Positions 1-8,674 of a stretch of DNA of 64,000 nucleotides are shown here, in pieces; the stretch's first letter is position 1; the number at the start of each line of letters is the position of its first letter. A model generated the notes under the pieces. It saw only the letters and a list, made by a program, of their open reading frames with translations, was not told the origin of the DNA and did not search any database. Made by a program: the position numbers and the translations under genes. The stretch is from Parvularculaceae bacterium. GTDB lineage: Bacteria > Pseudomonadota > Alphaproteobacteria > Caulobacterales > Parvularculaceae. The stretch is from assembly GCA_013389105.1 (NCBI GenBank), contig JACADZ010000099.1, positions 1-64,000 of the forward strand, written 5' to 3'.

Positions 1-441
1 CGCGCCGCCGGCGCCGCCGCCGAACGCGCGGGCGACATGCGGCTCGAGCCACTCCGGAAAGTCACCCGCGACAGGCGCGGGGGCGCCGGCCGGCAGCAGC
101 GTCGCGCCGGCTAGCTTCTCGGTCTCGGACGCGGTCAAGGGTCCCGGACCATGCGGCGCCTCGGCGGCCAGCGCCGAGACCGTGTCGAGAGCGTATCCCC
201 AGAGCCAGCGAAGGCCGGCGAGCGCGGCGGCGCGGGGCGAATCGTCGTCCATCGCCGCGGCGAGCGACCGACGCCGTCGCAGCACGTCGAGACAAAGCCC
301 CGACACGAAGGCGCGGTCCCTGGCGCCCGCATAGCGCGCGCTGCGGGCCCAGTCGGCGAGAGCGATCTTCAGCGGCACGCGCCGGCGCTCAAAATCGTCA
401 AGTATCTCAATGGCGGCGCCGAGCCGTCCGCTGTCGCGCAT
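1..441 (-). CDS. RsmB-family 16S rRNA (cytosine-C5) methyltransferase, N-terminal part (truncated by window edge)
   Basis: Own translation of the reverse strand from ATG at 441: MRDSGRLGAAIEILDDFERRRVPLKIALADWARSARYAGARDRAFVSGLCLDVLRRRRSLAAAM..., open to the window edge; resembles the NusB-like N-terminus of alphaproteobacterial RsmB-type proteins. Absent from the ORF track because it has no stop in the window. Confidence 0.65.
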   Translation of the reverse strand, partial: MRDSGRLGAAIEILDDFERRRVPLKIALADWARSARYAGARDRAFVSGLCLDVLRRRRSLAAAMDDDSPRAAALAGLRWLWGYALDTVSALAAEAPHGPGPLTASETEKLAGATLLPAGAPAPVAGDFPEWLEPHVARAFGGGAGGA

Positions 442-529
442 GATGGTTTCCTCAAGGCCTCCTCAACAGAAACCGGCTCCGCCGGCAAGCGGGGTTGATC
501 CGGCCCGGCGGAAGTCCTAGGCACCTGAA

Positions 530-1888
530 ATGTCCCAAACCGACGCCATCACGCTCGATCAGGCGATCGAGCAAACCGTAACGCTCCTCAATGCGGGCGA
601 TTCCGCCAGCGCGCGTCTCCTCGCCGAGCGCGCCCTCGCCGCGGCTCCTCAGAACGCAAGCGCCGTCAACGCCATGGGCCTTGTAGAAATGGCGCAGCAC
701 AATTTCGAGGCGGCCGCGAAGCTGTTCCGGGCCGCGGCGGCGCATGCGCCCGCAGAGCCCGGCTTCGCCGTCAACCTCGCCTATGCCTGCATCACGGCCG
801 GCGACTTCGACGAAGCCCGTGCGCACCTCTACCGCGCTCTCGAACTTGATCCCCAGAATGCGAGCGCCTATCAGAACCTCGCCTGGATCACCAAGGCGCG
901 CCCCGGCGACGCCATCATCGACCGCATCCGCGCTGCGATCGCGCGGGCGCCGGAGGGAAGCGAACCTTTCATCAAGCTCGCCTACGCCCTCGGCAAATGC
1001 CTCGACGATGTCGGCGACTATGACGCGGCGTTCGACTGGTTCCGCCGGGCCAACGAATGTCAGCCCTCGCGCTACGACGCGGCCCGCCACGAGAAATTCT
1101 TCAGCGATCTGAAGCAGTCCTTCGACGCCGACCGCATCGCCGCCCAAAAGCCGAACGGCTTCGACAGCCGCAAGCCCATCTTTATCGTCGGCATGCCGCG
1201 CTCGGGCTCGACCCTGCTTGAGGAAAAGCTCTGCGCGCATGAAGGCGTCGTCGGCCTCGGCGAGACTGGCGACATCATCACTTTCTCAAACGCCATGGCT
1301 GCGGCGCATCCCCGCCGCGCGCCCTTCCCAGAGTGGGTCGCCGACGCCCCCGAGGGAACCTTGCGCGGACTCGGCAAGCATTACGTCGAGAAGTACTCCA
1401 AGCGGCATCCGCAGGCGGAGCGGCTCGTCAATAAGGCGCTCCTCAATCACGCCTATGTCGGCCTCATCGCCATGATGCTGCCGAACGCGATGATCGTCGA
1501 GACGCGGCGCAATCCGATCGACACCTGCCTCTCCTGCTACTTCAAGGACCTGAAGCCGATCCATCACTACGCGATCCGGCTTGAGACGCTCGGCCATTTT
1601 TATCGTCTCTATGCGGATCTGATGGCGCACTGGCGCGAGGTCCTCCCAGGACTTGCGACCGTCCAGTACGAACAATTCATCGACGACGCGCCGGGCGCCG
1701 CATCGGCGCTGCTCCAGTCGTCAGGACTTATGCCGAAGCGGGGCGGCGGCCGCGCGGCGCCGCGCCATGTGCAGACGTTCAGCGCCTGGCAGGTGAAACA
1801 GCCCGTCTACCGACATGCGGTCGAGCGCTGGCGGAATTACGAGAAGCACATAGGTCCGCTGATCGACTCCCTTGGCGACCTCGCGTGA
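530..1888 (+). CDS. TPR-repeat sulfotransferase family protein
   Basis: N-terminal TPR-like repeats (ALAAAPQNASAVNAMGLVEMAQHNFEAAAKLFRAA), then sulfotransferase motif PIFIVGMPRSGSTLLEEKL. Confidence 0.85.
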   Translation: MSQTDAITLDQAIEQTVTLLNAGDSASARLLAERALAAAPQNASAVNAMGLVEMAQHNFEAAAKLFRAAAAHAPAEPGFAVNLAYACITAGDFDEARAHLYRALELDPQNASAYQNLAWITKARPGDAIIDRIRAAIARAPEGSEPFIKLAYALGKCLDDVGDYDAAFDWFRRANECQPSRYDAARHEKFFSDLKQSFDADRIAAQKPNGFDSRKPIFIVGMPRSGSTLLEEKLCAHEGVVGLGETGDIITFSNAMAAAHPRRAPFPEWVADAPEGTLRGLGKHYVEKYSKRHPQAERLVNKALLNHAYVGLIAMMLPNAMIVETRRNPIDTCLSCYFKDLKPIHHYAIRLETLGHFYRLYADLMAHWREVLPGLATVQYEQFIDDAPGAASALLQSSGLMPKRGGGRAAPRHVQTFSAWQVKQPVYRHAVERWRNYEKHIGPLIDSLGDLA

Positions 1889-1897
1889 GGCGCCTGA

Positions 1898-2347
1898 TCA
1901 GGCTGTCAGGAGCTTCTCGATCTCCGACACCGGGTGCTTGGTGAGATCCTTGTCGATCTCCGCCTTCAGCTTGCTGCGCAACGAGGGCGAGTAGCCCTTC
2001 CGGAGATCCGCCAGCGTGGCGGGCGGCGCAGCAACGACAAGCGCGCTGACCTTGCCAATGCGATCATGCTCGTTCAGCGCCGCGGCGACCGACCTCGCAA
2101 AGTCTGCTTCCGCCAACTGGTGGTAGTCCGTCGACTCCATCGCGCTTCGCCGGCCGTCGGGCATGTTCCACTGCCGACCGGGACGGTCGGCCCCTTGCTC
2201 GGATGTCCGCGGGTTCGGAGCTCCAGTCAGCACTTCTTCCACGCGCAGATCGGGCAGCTCCGCATCCCCGCGATTGCGAAGGAAAAGAGCCTTCCTTCCG
2301 TCGGCGACCAGAACCAGGTCGTCATGTTCGATCTTCAGCGCAGCCAT
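1898..2347 (-). CDS. Host attachment family protein (baeRF-like)
   Basis: MAALKIEHDDLVLVADGRKALFLRN...HQLAEADFARSVAAALN...LVVAAPPATLADLRKGYSPSLRSKLKAEIDKDLTKHPVSEIEKLL is typical of the host-attachment family; start chosen at 2347. Confidence 0.75.
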   Translation of the reverse strand: MAALKIEHDDLVLVADGRKALFLRNRGDAELPDLRVEEVLTGAPNPRTSEQGADRPGRQWNMPDGRRSAMESTDYHQLAEADFARSVAAALNEHDRIGKVSALVVAAPPATLADLRKGYSPSLRSKLKAEIDKDLTKHPVSEIEKLLTA

Positions 2348-2431
2348 CCATGCCTCGGTTGTCTTTAGAGGATATGCGTCGCGGAGAACCACCCCTTGAC
2401 CTGCATCAAGCGACCGCCAGCCGCGTCGCGT

Positions 2432-3208
2432 TCATGGCTTCTTCGGCTTGACCAGGGTCGCGGGCCGACGCGCCCGGGCCTCCGCGAACAGCGAGAACGT
2501 CTTGTTGACGTAGTTGCTGACATCAACGATGGAATTCACATAGGCGTCAAGCTCTTCCGAAGGCTCCTGCTCGACAAGCCGCACGCGGCCCGCCGGATTT
2601 TCAGTCTCGAAGTGGACGTAAAACCAGGGCTCGCCGCGCTTGAAGCTCAGGGGCTTCGTCATGTCGTGCCACTCAAAGCCCCAGCTCAAGGGGCGCGGCC
2701 ACACATGCACGGGGAAACGGCCGCAGACCTGCACGCCGGGCCGCGGCGTCGGCAGGTAGTGGAGATAGGGCGGCGACTGCACGACATAGCAGGGATCGTC
2801 GGCGATGAAGACGTAAGGGGCGATCATCTGCACGATCGGGCGCTCGGGATGGCGCCACTCCGCCTGCGGATGAAGCACCATGAGATCGCGCAACGCGCCC
2901 TGGCGGACGCCCGACTGAGGTCCGTCGGCGTCGATGAGCGAAAGCTGGCCGTTCGCTTGACGATCGAATTTCAAGGTCAGGTCCATCGGGAACGGAATAA
3001 CGAAGTGCCGCCGGTCGAAATCGACCGCGGCCGGACAGAACTGAACCGATTTGGACGACGCCGGCTTGCCCTGATGCGGCTCATAGGGCTTCGGCGGCGC
3101 CCACATCACCGCTCCCTTCTGCGCGCGGACCGTCCAGCCGACGGTGACGATCCGCCCCCGCCCGCCGCGCTCGTCGAGCCCTTCCGCGAAATAGTCGTCC
3201 TGGTTCAT
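2432..3208 (-). CDS. Conserved hypothetical protein
   Basis: ORF in frame with good coding character; likely start MNQDDYFAEG at 3208; family not recognised. Confidence 0.6.
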   Translation of the reverse strand: MNQDDYFAEGLDERGGRGRIVTVGWTVRAQKGAVMWAPPKPYEPHQGKPASSKSVQFCPAAVDFDRRHFVIPFPMDLTLKFDRQANGQLSLIDADGPQSGVRQGALRDLMVLHPQAEWRHPERPIVQMIAPYVFIADDPCYVVQSPPYLHYLPTPRPGVQVCGRFPVHVWPRPLSWGFEWHDMTKPLSFKRGEPWFYVHFETENPAGRVRLVEQEPSEELDAYVNSIVDVSNYVNKTFSLFAEARARRPATLVKPKKP

Positions 3209-3228
3209 GGAGTTGCTTTCGGCGGCGT

Positions 3229-4116
3229 CTAGTTCTTGCGATTGAACACGAAGTCGGCCGCGCCTTTCAGCGGCTCTGCTCTGGGGCCGAAGCGGTCGAG
3301 ATGCGCCTTGCATTCCTCGATGAGGCGGCGCGCCTGATCGCGCGCGCCCTCAGCGCCGAGGAGCTTCACGAAGGTCGCCTTGTCCATATCCGCGTCCTGC
3401 CCGACCGGCTTGCCAAGCTCTTCGGCGGCCCCGAAAGCGTCGAGCAGATCATCGACGATCTGGAAGGCGAGGCCGAGATCCTCCGCATACGACGTCAGCG
3501 CCGCAATGTCGGCCTCGCTCCCTTCGCCGATGACGCCCCCGGCCATAGCCGAGAACCGGATGAGGGCGCCCGTTTTTAGGCGCTGAAGCTCTTCGATGCC
3601 GGCGAGATCGAACGACTTCTGTTCGGCGTAGATGTCGATCATCTGCCCGCCGACCATGCCGTCCTTGCCGGCGCCGCGCGCGAGTTCGAGAGCGAGACGG
3701 CAGCGCACCTCGGCGTTCGGGTGGGTGTCCCGGTGCGCAAGGATTTCAAACGCTTCAGTCAAGAGCGCGTCGCCGGCGAGAATGGCGGTGGCGTCGTCAA
3801 ACGCCTTGTGCACGGAGGGGCGGCCGCGGCGCAGGTCGCTGTCATCCATCGCGGGAAGATCATCGTGAATGAGGCTGTAGCAATGGATCATTTCGATGGC
3901 GCAGCCGGCCCGCACCGAACGCGTCCTTGGACAGTCGAACATGTCGGCCGCCGCAATCAGCAGAAACGGGCGCAGGCGCTTGCCCCCGTCGAGCGCGCCA
4001 TGGCGCATGGCGTCGACGACGCGGCCGAGCGGCCCGCTGCGGCGGGGCAGGAATTGATCGAGGGCGGTCTCGATGAGGCCGGCCGTTTCCCGGATCGTCG
4101 TGTCGAAATCCCGCAT
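3229..4116 (-). CDS. ispA: Polyprenyl synthetase (farnesyl diphosphate synthase)
   Basis: GGKRLRPFLLIAAA, DDLPAMDDSDLRRGRPSVHK and DDLLD Asp-rich motifs. Confidence 0.9.
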   Translation of the reverse strand: MRDFDTTIRETAGLIETALDQFLPRRSGPLGRVVDAMRHGALDGGKRLRPFLLIAAADMFDCPRTRSVRAGCAIEMIHCYSLIHDDLPAMDDSDLRRGRPSVHKAFDDATAILAGDALLTEAFEILAHRDTHPNAEVRCRLALELARGAGKDGMVGGQMIDIYAEQKSFDLAGIEELQRLKTGALIRFSAMAGGVIGEGSEADIAALTSYAEDLGLAFQIVDDLLDAFGAAEELGKPVGQDADMDKATFVKLLGAEGARDQARRLIEECKAHLDRFGPRAEPLKGAADFVFNRKN

Positions 4117-4164
4117 CTGTGACCGCCCGTTTGCGCGCCTCATAGCCGAGCGCGCCATGCTCTG

Positions 4165-4809
4165 CTAGCGCGTCGGGTCGATGAAGCCCCTTCCCTCGCA
4201 GTCGTCGCAGGCGCGCGCAAGAAATCCTCTCCTGCCGCGTCCTTCGCAGCCCGGGCAAAGGATTTGGGGCTCGTTGCGCCAGAAATAGGCCTTGCAGAAG
4301 GCCCCGGTCCTGCCCGCGATCGCGGCCGGCTCAAATCCGAGCATATCGGCAGCGTAGTCGGCCGGCGCGGCGGACGCCTGGTTCAAAGCCTGGAGGGCGA
4401 AAGACATGTCGCGCTTCCAGGCGCCCAGGATCAGCGCGAACTTGTTGTCGGAGAATTTCTTCCGCACCGCGATCTTGGCGAGCACGTACAGATCGCCCTC
4501 TTCGATGAAGGCGTCGGCAAGATGAAGTTCGCCATTCAGCTTTCGGAGCACCCGGTCGGTCGGCCGGAAGCCGACGAACCGCGCCAGGAAACCCACCTCC
4601 GTAACGCCGGCTTTCGGGCCGCCAACATGGACGAGCGCGACGACGAAGCGGAACGCCCGGTCGGCCACGTCGTAGACTGTGTGATCGTCGTCTTCTCCGA
4701 TGACGAGGATCGACTTGAAGGCGCGCTTCAGGCCCTCCTCAATTCGCGCGCGCGGCCAGGAGGCGACCGGTCTTTTCGCCTCGGACTTCTTGTCGGCGTA
4801 CCCTTGCAT
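4165..4809 (-). CDS. Hypothetical protein with C-terminal DnaJ-type zinc motif (paralog of the 4815-5486 product)
   Basis: C-terminus CPGCEGRGRRGFLARACDDCEGRG; body aligns with the adjacent ORF (SWPRARIEEGLKRAF, LHLADAFI, AWKRDMS). Confidence 0.75.
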   Translation of the reverse strand: MQGYADKKSEAKRPVASWPRARIEEGLKRAFKSILVIGEDDDHTVYDVADRAFRFVVALVHVGGPKAGVTEVGFLARFVGFRPTDRVLRKLNGELHLADAFIEEGDLYVLAKIAVRKKFSDNKFALILGAWKRDMSFALQALNQASAAPADYAADMLGFEPAAIAGRTGAFCKAYFWRNEPQILCPGCEGRGRRGFLARACDDCEGRGFIDPTR

Positions 4810-4814
4810 TGCAG

Positions 4815-5486
4815 CTAGCGGCGCCTCTCGATAAGGCCCGATCCGTCGCATTTCCCGCAGAGCCGGGCGATGAACCCGAGCTTACCTCGCCCGCCGCATT
4901 CCGTGCAAACAACCGGCTTGCGCGCCGGCCCGATGAAGGAAGCGAACAGCTGCGCCGCAGCCCCGTCGGCGCGCGCGGTATTGGTTGCAAGCGCCAAAAT
5001 CCGCTCGTCGCGGTCGAAACCGAAGGCGCTCGCGTAACTGGCGGCCCCCGTCAGCATGCCGATGACGATGGAGAGGTCGCGCTTCCAGGCGTCGAAGAAA
5101 GCGTTGAGCGCCGCTTCGCTGAACTCGCCGCTCGGCTCGACGCCCGCAAACATGTCGAGCGCCGCATCGCGAATCTGGACCGCCGCAAGATGCAAGTTGC
5201 GGTTCATGGCGGCAGCCTTGGCCCCATCCGCGCCGAACCCTTCAAAGCGCGTGTAGAAGATGATCTGGTCGATGTCGCCCGCGCGACCGACCGGATGGTG
5301 GAGCACGATGACGAAGGCGACATCATTCTCAAGAACGCCGTAGAGCACGAACTCGTCCCGAGCATGGGGTCCCTGGACGTCGCCAAACCGCTTCTTGATC
5401 GCCGCGTCGATCCGGACCCGCGGCCAGGACCCGCCGGAGAGCGCGCGCCCGGATGCGCCCGGATGCGAAAAAAGCCTTGAAAACAT
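4815..5486 (-). CDS. Hypothetical protein with C-terminal DnaJ-type zinc motif (paralog of the 4165-4809 product)
   Basis: C-terminus CTECGGRGKLGFIARLCGKCDGSG; SWPRVRIDAAIKKRF and AWKRDLS shared with the neighbour; 5-bp gap suggests an operon. Confidence 0.75.
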   Translation of the reverse strand: MFSRLFSHPGASGRALSGGSWPRVRIDAAIKKRFGDVQGPHARDEFVLYGVLENDVAFVIVLHHPVGRAGDIDQIIFYTRFEGFGADGAKAAAMNRNLHLAAVQIRDAALDMFAGVEPSGEFSEAALNAFFDAWKRDLSIVIGMLTGAASYASAFGFDRDERILALATNTARADGAAAQLFASFIGPARKPVVCTECGGRGKLGFIARLCGKCDGSGLIERRR

Positions 5487-5593
5487 GTGCCTGCCGATCC
5501 CTGCCATCCCCGGTAGCAAGCCTACACGAGCGCACGGACCGCGCAACGCACCTCACTTGGAGTCCTACGTAATATCGCGCCGAAATCCGTGTG

Positions 5594-5621
5594 TTGCAGT
5601 GCGGCGACAGGCTGTTATAGA
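5594..5621 (+). promoter_or_regulatory. Candidate sigma70-type promoter upstream of ispH
   Basis: TTGCAG, 16 nt, TATAGA; about 125 nt upstream of the ispH start. Confidence 0.4.
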
Positions 5622-5746
5622 AGGCCGGCCGTTATTCCCCAGCAGGGCGCTGTGGGATAAGGAGCAGAGCAATTGGTTTCTTCCGGCGCGTCGGTGCGGG
5701 CCTGCGACCGGAACGCGACCGAAAGAGGTGTCGGAGGGGTAAGGCC

Positions 5747-6739
5747 ATGGGCGAAGCGACCAAGCCGCTGCGCGTCATTCTCGCTCAGCCGCGCGGGTTT
5801 TGCGCGGGCGTGGAGCGCGCCATCGACATCGTCGAACGGGCGCTGGAGAAGTATGGGGCTCCGGTCTATGTGCGACACGAGATCGTCCACAACAAGCGCG
5901 TCGTCGATACCCTCAAAGCGCGGGGCGCGATCTTCGTCGAAGAGGTTGACGAGATTCCGACCGGCGCCGTCACGATCTTTTCAGCGCATGGCGTCGCCAA
6001 GAAAGTCGAAGACGGGGCCGGGTTCCGCGACCTTGACGTCATCGACGCGACCTGCCCGCTTGTGACCAAAGTGCACAAGGAAGGCCGTCGCTACGCCGAG
6101 AAGGGCTACGACATCGTCCTCATCGGTCATCTCGGCCATCCGGAGGTCGAGGGAACGCTCGGCCAGATTCCAGGAACCGTGCATGTCATCAGCGAGCCGC
6201 ATGACGTGCATTCGCTCGAGGTGGCGGATCCGGACAGGGTGGCTTTCGTCACGCAGACCACGCTTTCGGTGAACGACACCAAGGACGTGATCGCCGCGCT
6301 GCGCGCCAAATTTCCGAAGATCGTCGGTCCTGATACGCGCGACATCTGCTACGCGACGCAGAATCGGCAGACCGCCGTCATCGAGCTCTCGAAAAAGATC
6401 GACATGCTCCTCGTCGTCGGCGCCAACAACTCGTCGAACTCCAACCGCCTGCGCGAGATCGGTCAGAATTTCGGCATCCCAAGCTATCTGATTGAGGACG
6501 CCACCATGTTCGACCCCGCCTGGCTTAACGGGGCCGAGACGATCGGCATCACGGCCGGCGCATCGGCGCCGGAAACCTTGGTGCAGGAGACGATCCGGCG
6601 CCTCAAGATGTATCGGACGGTCAGCGTCGAGACTCTCGACGGCGTGCAGGAGAATGTGCACTTCAAGCTGCCCGCCGAGCTGGCCGACGTGCCCCGGCCG
6701 AAAGACGCGATGGACGTCTGGGCCGTTGAGCCGGCCTAG
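5747..6739 (+). CDS. ispH: 4-hydroxy-3-methylbut-2-enyl diphosphate reductase
   Basis: [56 protein letters not shown]. Confidence 0.97.
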   Translation: MGEATKPLRVILAQPRGFCAGVERAIDIVERALEKYGAPVYVRHEIVHNKRVVDTLKARGAIFVEEVDEIPTGAVTIFSAHGVAKKVEDGAGFRDLDVIDATCPLVTKVHKEGRRYAEKGYDIVLIGHLGHPEVEGTLGQIPGTVHVISEPHDVHSLEVADPDRVAFVTQTTLSVNDTKDVIAALRAKFPKIVGPDTRDICYATQNRQTAVIELSKKIDMLLVVGANNSSNSNRLREIGQNFGIPSYLIEDATMFDPAWLNGAETIGITAGASAPETLVQETIRRLKMYRTVSVETLDGVQENVHFKLPAELADVPRPKDAMDVWAVEPA

Positions 6740-6769
6740 GCCCGCCCCCAGGATTTTACGGAGATCAAG

Positions 6770-7924
6770 ATGGGTATTTCATTTCACCAGGCGGCCCGCG
6801 TCGGCGCTTACGTCATGAAGCAGACCTTGGCGGGCAACAAACGCTATCCGCTGGTCCTCTTCCTCGAACCGCTGTTCCGCTGCAACCTTGCCTGTCCCGG
6901 CTGCGGCAAGATCGATTACCCGGCCCCCATCCTCAACAAGCGCCTGTCGGTGAAGGAGTGCCTCGACGCGGTCGACGAGTGCGGCGCGCCGGTCGTCGCC
7001 ATTCCGGGCGGCGAGCCGTTGATCCACAAGGATATCGGCGAGATCGTCGCAGGTATTGTCGCGCGCAAGAAGTTCGTCTCGCTGTGCACGAACGCGCTGC
7101 TGCTGGAAAAGAAACTTCACCTGTTCAAGCCCTCGCCGTTCCTGTTTTTCTCGGTGCACCTAGACGGGCTTGAAGAGCATCACGACCGAGCGGTCGATCA
7201 GAAGGGGACGTTCCAGATCGCGGTCAAAGCGATCAAGGCCGCACAGGCCAAGGGCTTCCAAGTCAACGCCAACGCCACCATCTTCAACAACATGCCGGCG
7301 AAGGACGTGGCCGACTTTTTCGATTTCGCCACCGACCTCGGCGTCAACATCACCTTCTCGCCGGGATACGCCTATGAGCGCGCCGCCGACCAGGAGCACT
7401 TCCTGTCGCGCGAGAAGACGAAGAACCTGTTCCGCGAAGTCTTCCGCATGGGAAAGGAACGCGGCCGCAAGTGGAATTTCAGCCAGTCGCCGCTGTTCCT
7501 CGATTTCCTCGCCGGCAACCAGGACTATCTGTGCACGCCCTGGGGCTCGCCGACGCGCAACGTCTTCGGCTGGCAGAAGCCCTGCTATCTTCTTGGCGAG
7601 GGCTACGTCTCCTCCTTCAAGGAATTGATGGAGACGACCGATTGGGATTCCTACGGCACCGGCCGATATGAAAAATGCTCGAACTGCATGGCGCATTGCG
7701 GCTACGAACCGACCGCCGCAATGGATGCAGTGAAAAATCCGCTCAAGATGATGAAGCTCGGCAGCCTCGCCGCCATCCGCACCGAAGGCCCGATGGTCCC
7801 CGAGATCGATCTGTCGAAGGCCCGCAAGGCGGTCGACGTGCACGAGAAGCTCGTCGCCGAACAGATGTCAAAGATCGAGGCCGAGAAGAAGGCCGCCAAG
7901 GAGCCGGTCGAGGCTGCGGCCTAG
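6770..7924 (+). CDS. hpnH: Adenosyl-hopene transferase (radical SAM)
   Basis: Radical-SAM motif CNLACPGC; overall HpnH sequence (MGISFHQAARVGAYVMKQTLAGNKRYPLVLFLEPLFRCNLACPGCGKIDYP). Confidence 0.95.
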   Translation: MGISFHQAARVGAYVMKQTLAGNKRYPLVLFLEPLFRCNLACPGCGKIDYPAPILNKRLSVKECLDAVDECGAPVVAIPGGEPLIHKDIGEIVAGIVARKKFVSLCTNALLLEKKLHLFKPSPFLFFSVHLDGLEEHHDRAVDQKGTFQIAVKAIKAAQAKGFQVNANATIFNNMPAKDVADFFDFATDLGVNITFSPGYAYERAADQEHFLSREKTKNLFREVFRMGKERGRKWNFSQSPLFLDFLAGNQDYLCTPWGSPTRNVFGWQKPCYLLGEGYVSSFKELMETTDWDSYGTGRYEKCSNCMAHCGYEPTAAMDAVKNPLKMMKLGSLAAIRTEGPMVPEIDLSKARKAVDVHEKLVAEQMSKIEAEKKAAKEPVEAAA

Positions 7925-8674
7925 CGTCTTCAGCGCGGCGCCGCTGTCTCGCCCCAATAGCAAAAGCGCCGGGAAATCGCCTGGCGCTTTCGCGCATTTA
8001 AGGAGCGTCGCTATCACCCGTGTCGAGCCGTCCATGGCGACGGCGCCAAGCGCGGCTTTCGGCAGCGCCCGCCCCGCGGGGTCGGCGATCGCGCGGATCG
8101 CCGCAAACGGAACGTCGGCCGCCTTAGCGGCGCGCGCCGCGCCGTGAGACTCCATATCGACCGCGACGGCGCCGTAGGACGCGAAAAGGCGCGCTTTGTC
8201 CTCGGCCGATGCGATAATTGAGTCAGCGCCGAGCAGTACGGCGTCGAAATGAACGCCCGTCCCCTCCTTCCGCTCATCCCGGCGAAAGCCGGGATCCAGA
8301 CTTTGATGCAGCGCATGAAGGGGTTCTGGGTCCCGGCTTTCGCCTTGATGAGCGGGCGGAGAGAGCGCCGTTTTCAACATTGAAATCAGCGCCGCGTCGC
8401 AATCGAACCGCTCGCCGCGTTCCGACGCCACCCGCCCGCCGATCAGCAGGTCTCCCGGCCGCAGCGCCGGCGACAAGGCGCCGGAGACGCCGACCGAGAG
8501 CATGGCGGCGATCTCGTCCTCCTCGATCGCCGTGCGCGCCATGTCCTCCGCCCGCTGAGCGGCGGCGCCGGGTACCCACACGCCGGCGCGCTCGCCTGCA
8601 TTTACGGCGGCGAGCGCGCGGCCGATGACGGCGGCCTCTGACTTCAGGCCGCAGATGATGGCGAGGGACCGCAC
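7868..8674 (-). CDS. hpnG: Hopanoid-associated phosphorylase HpnG (carries an in-frame palindromic-repeat insertion)
   Basis: Phosphorylase-type motifs SVGVSGALSP and VAVDMESHGAARAA; next to hpnE; overlaps the hpnH 3' end by 57 nt. Confidence 0.85.
   Translation of the reverse strand: MRSLAIICGLKSEAAVIGRALAAVNAGERAGVWVPGAAAQRAEDMARTAIEEDEIAAMLSVGVSGALSPALRPGDLLIGGRVASERGERFDCDAALISMLKTALSPPAHQGESRDPEPLHALHQSLDPGFRRDERKEGTGVHFDAVLLGADSIIASAEDKARLFASYGAVAVDMESHGAARAAKAADVPFAAIRAIADPAGRALPKAALGAVAMDGSTRVIATLLKCAKAPGDFPALLLLGRDSGAALKTLGRSLDRLLGGLLLGLDL
8270..8355. repeat. Imperfect palindromic (REP/RPE-like) element inside hpnG
   Basis: Arm 1 CCGCTCATCCCGGCGAAAGCCGGGATCCAGA (8270-8300), 24-nt loop, arm 2 TCTGGGTCCCGGCTTTCGCCTTGATGAGCGG (8325-8355); arms are reverse complements apart from about 3 mismatches. 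Confidence 0.8.

Noticed and set aside
135-332. Peptide PRSPAFAGSGDTL resembling the translated palindromic repeat found in hpnG
   Set aside because: Lies in the RsmB-like coding region and lacks the matching inverted arm; chance resemblance.
452-1240. Long minus-strand ORF antisense to the TPR-sulfotransferase, and many similar antisense ORFs through the window
   Set aside because: High-GC shadow ORFs: Arg/Gly/Ala-rich translations, no family resemblance, opposite a clearly coding frame.
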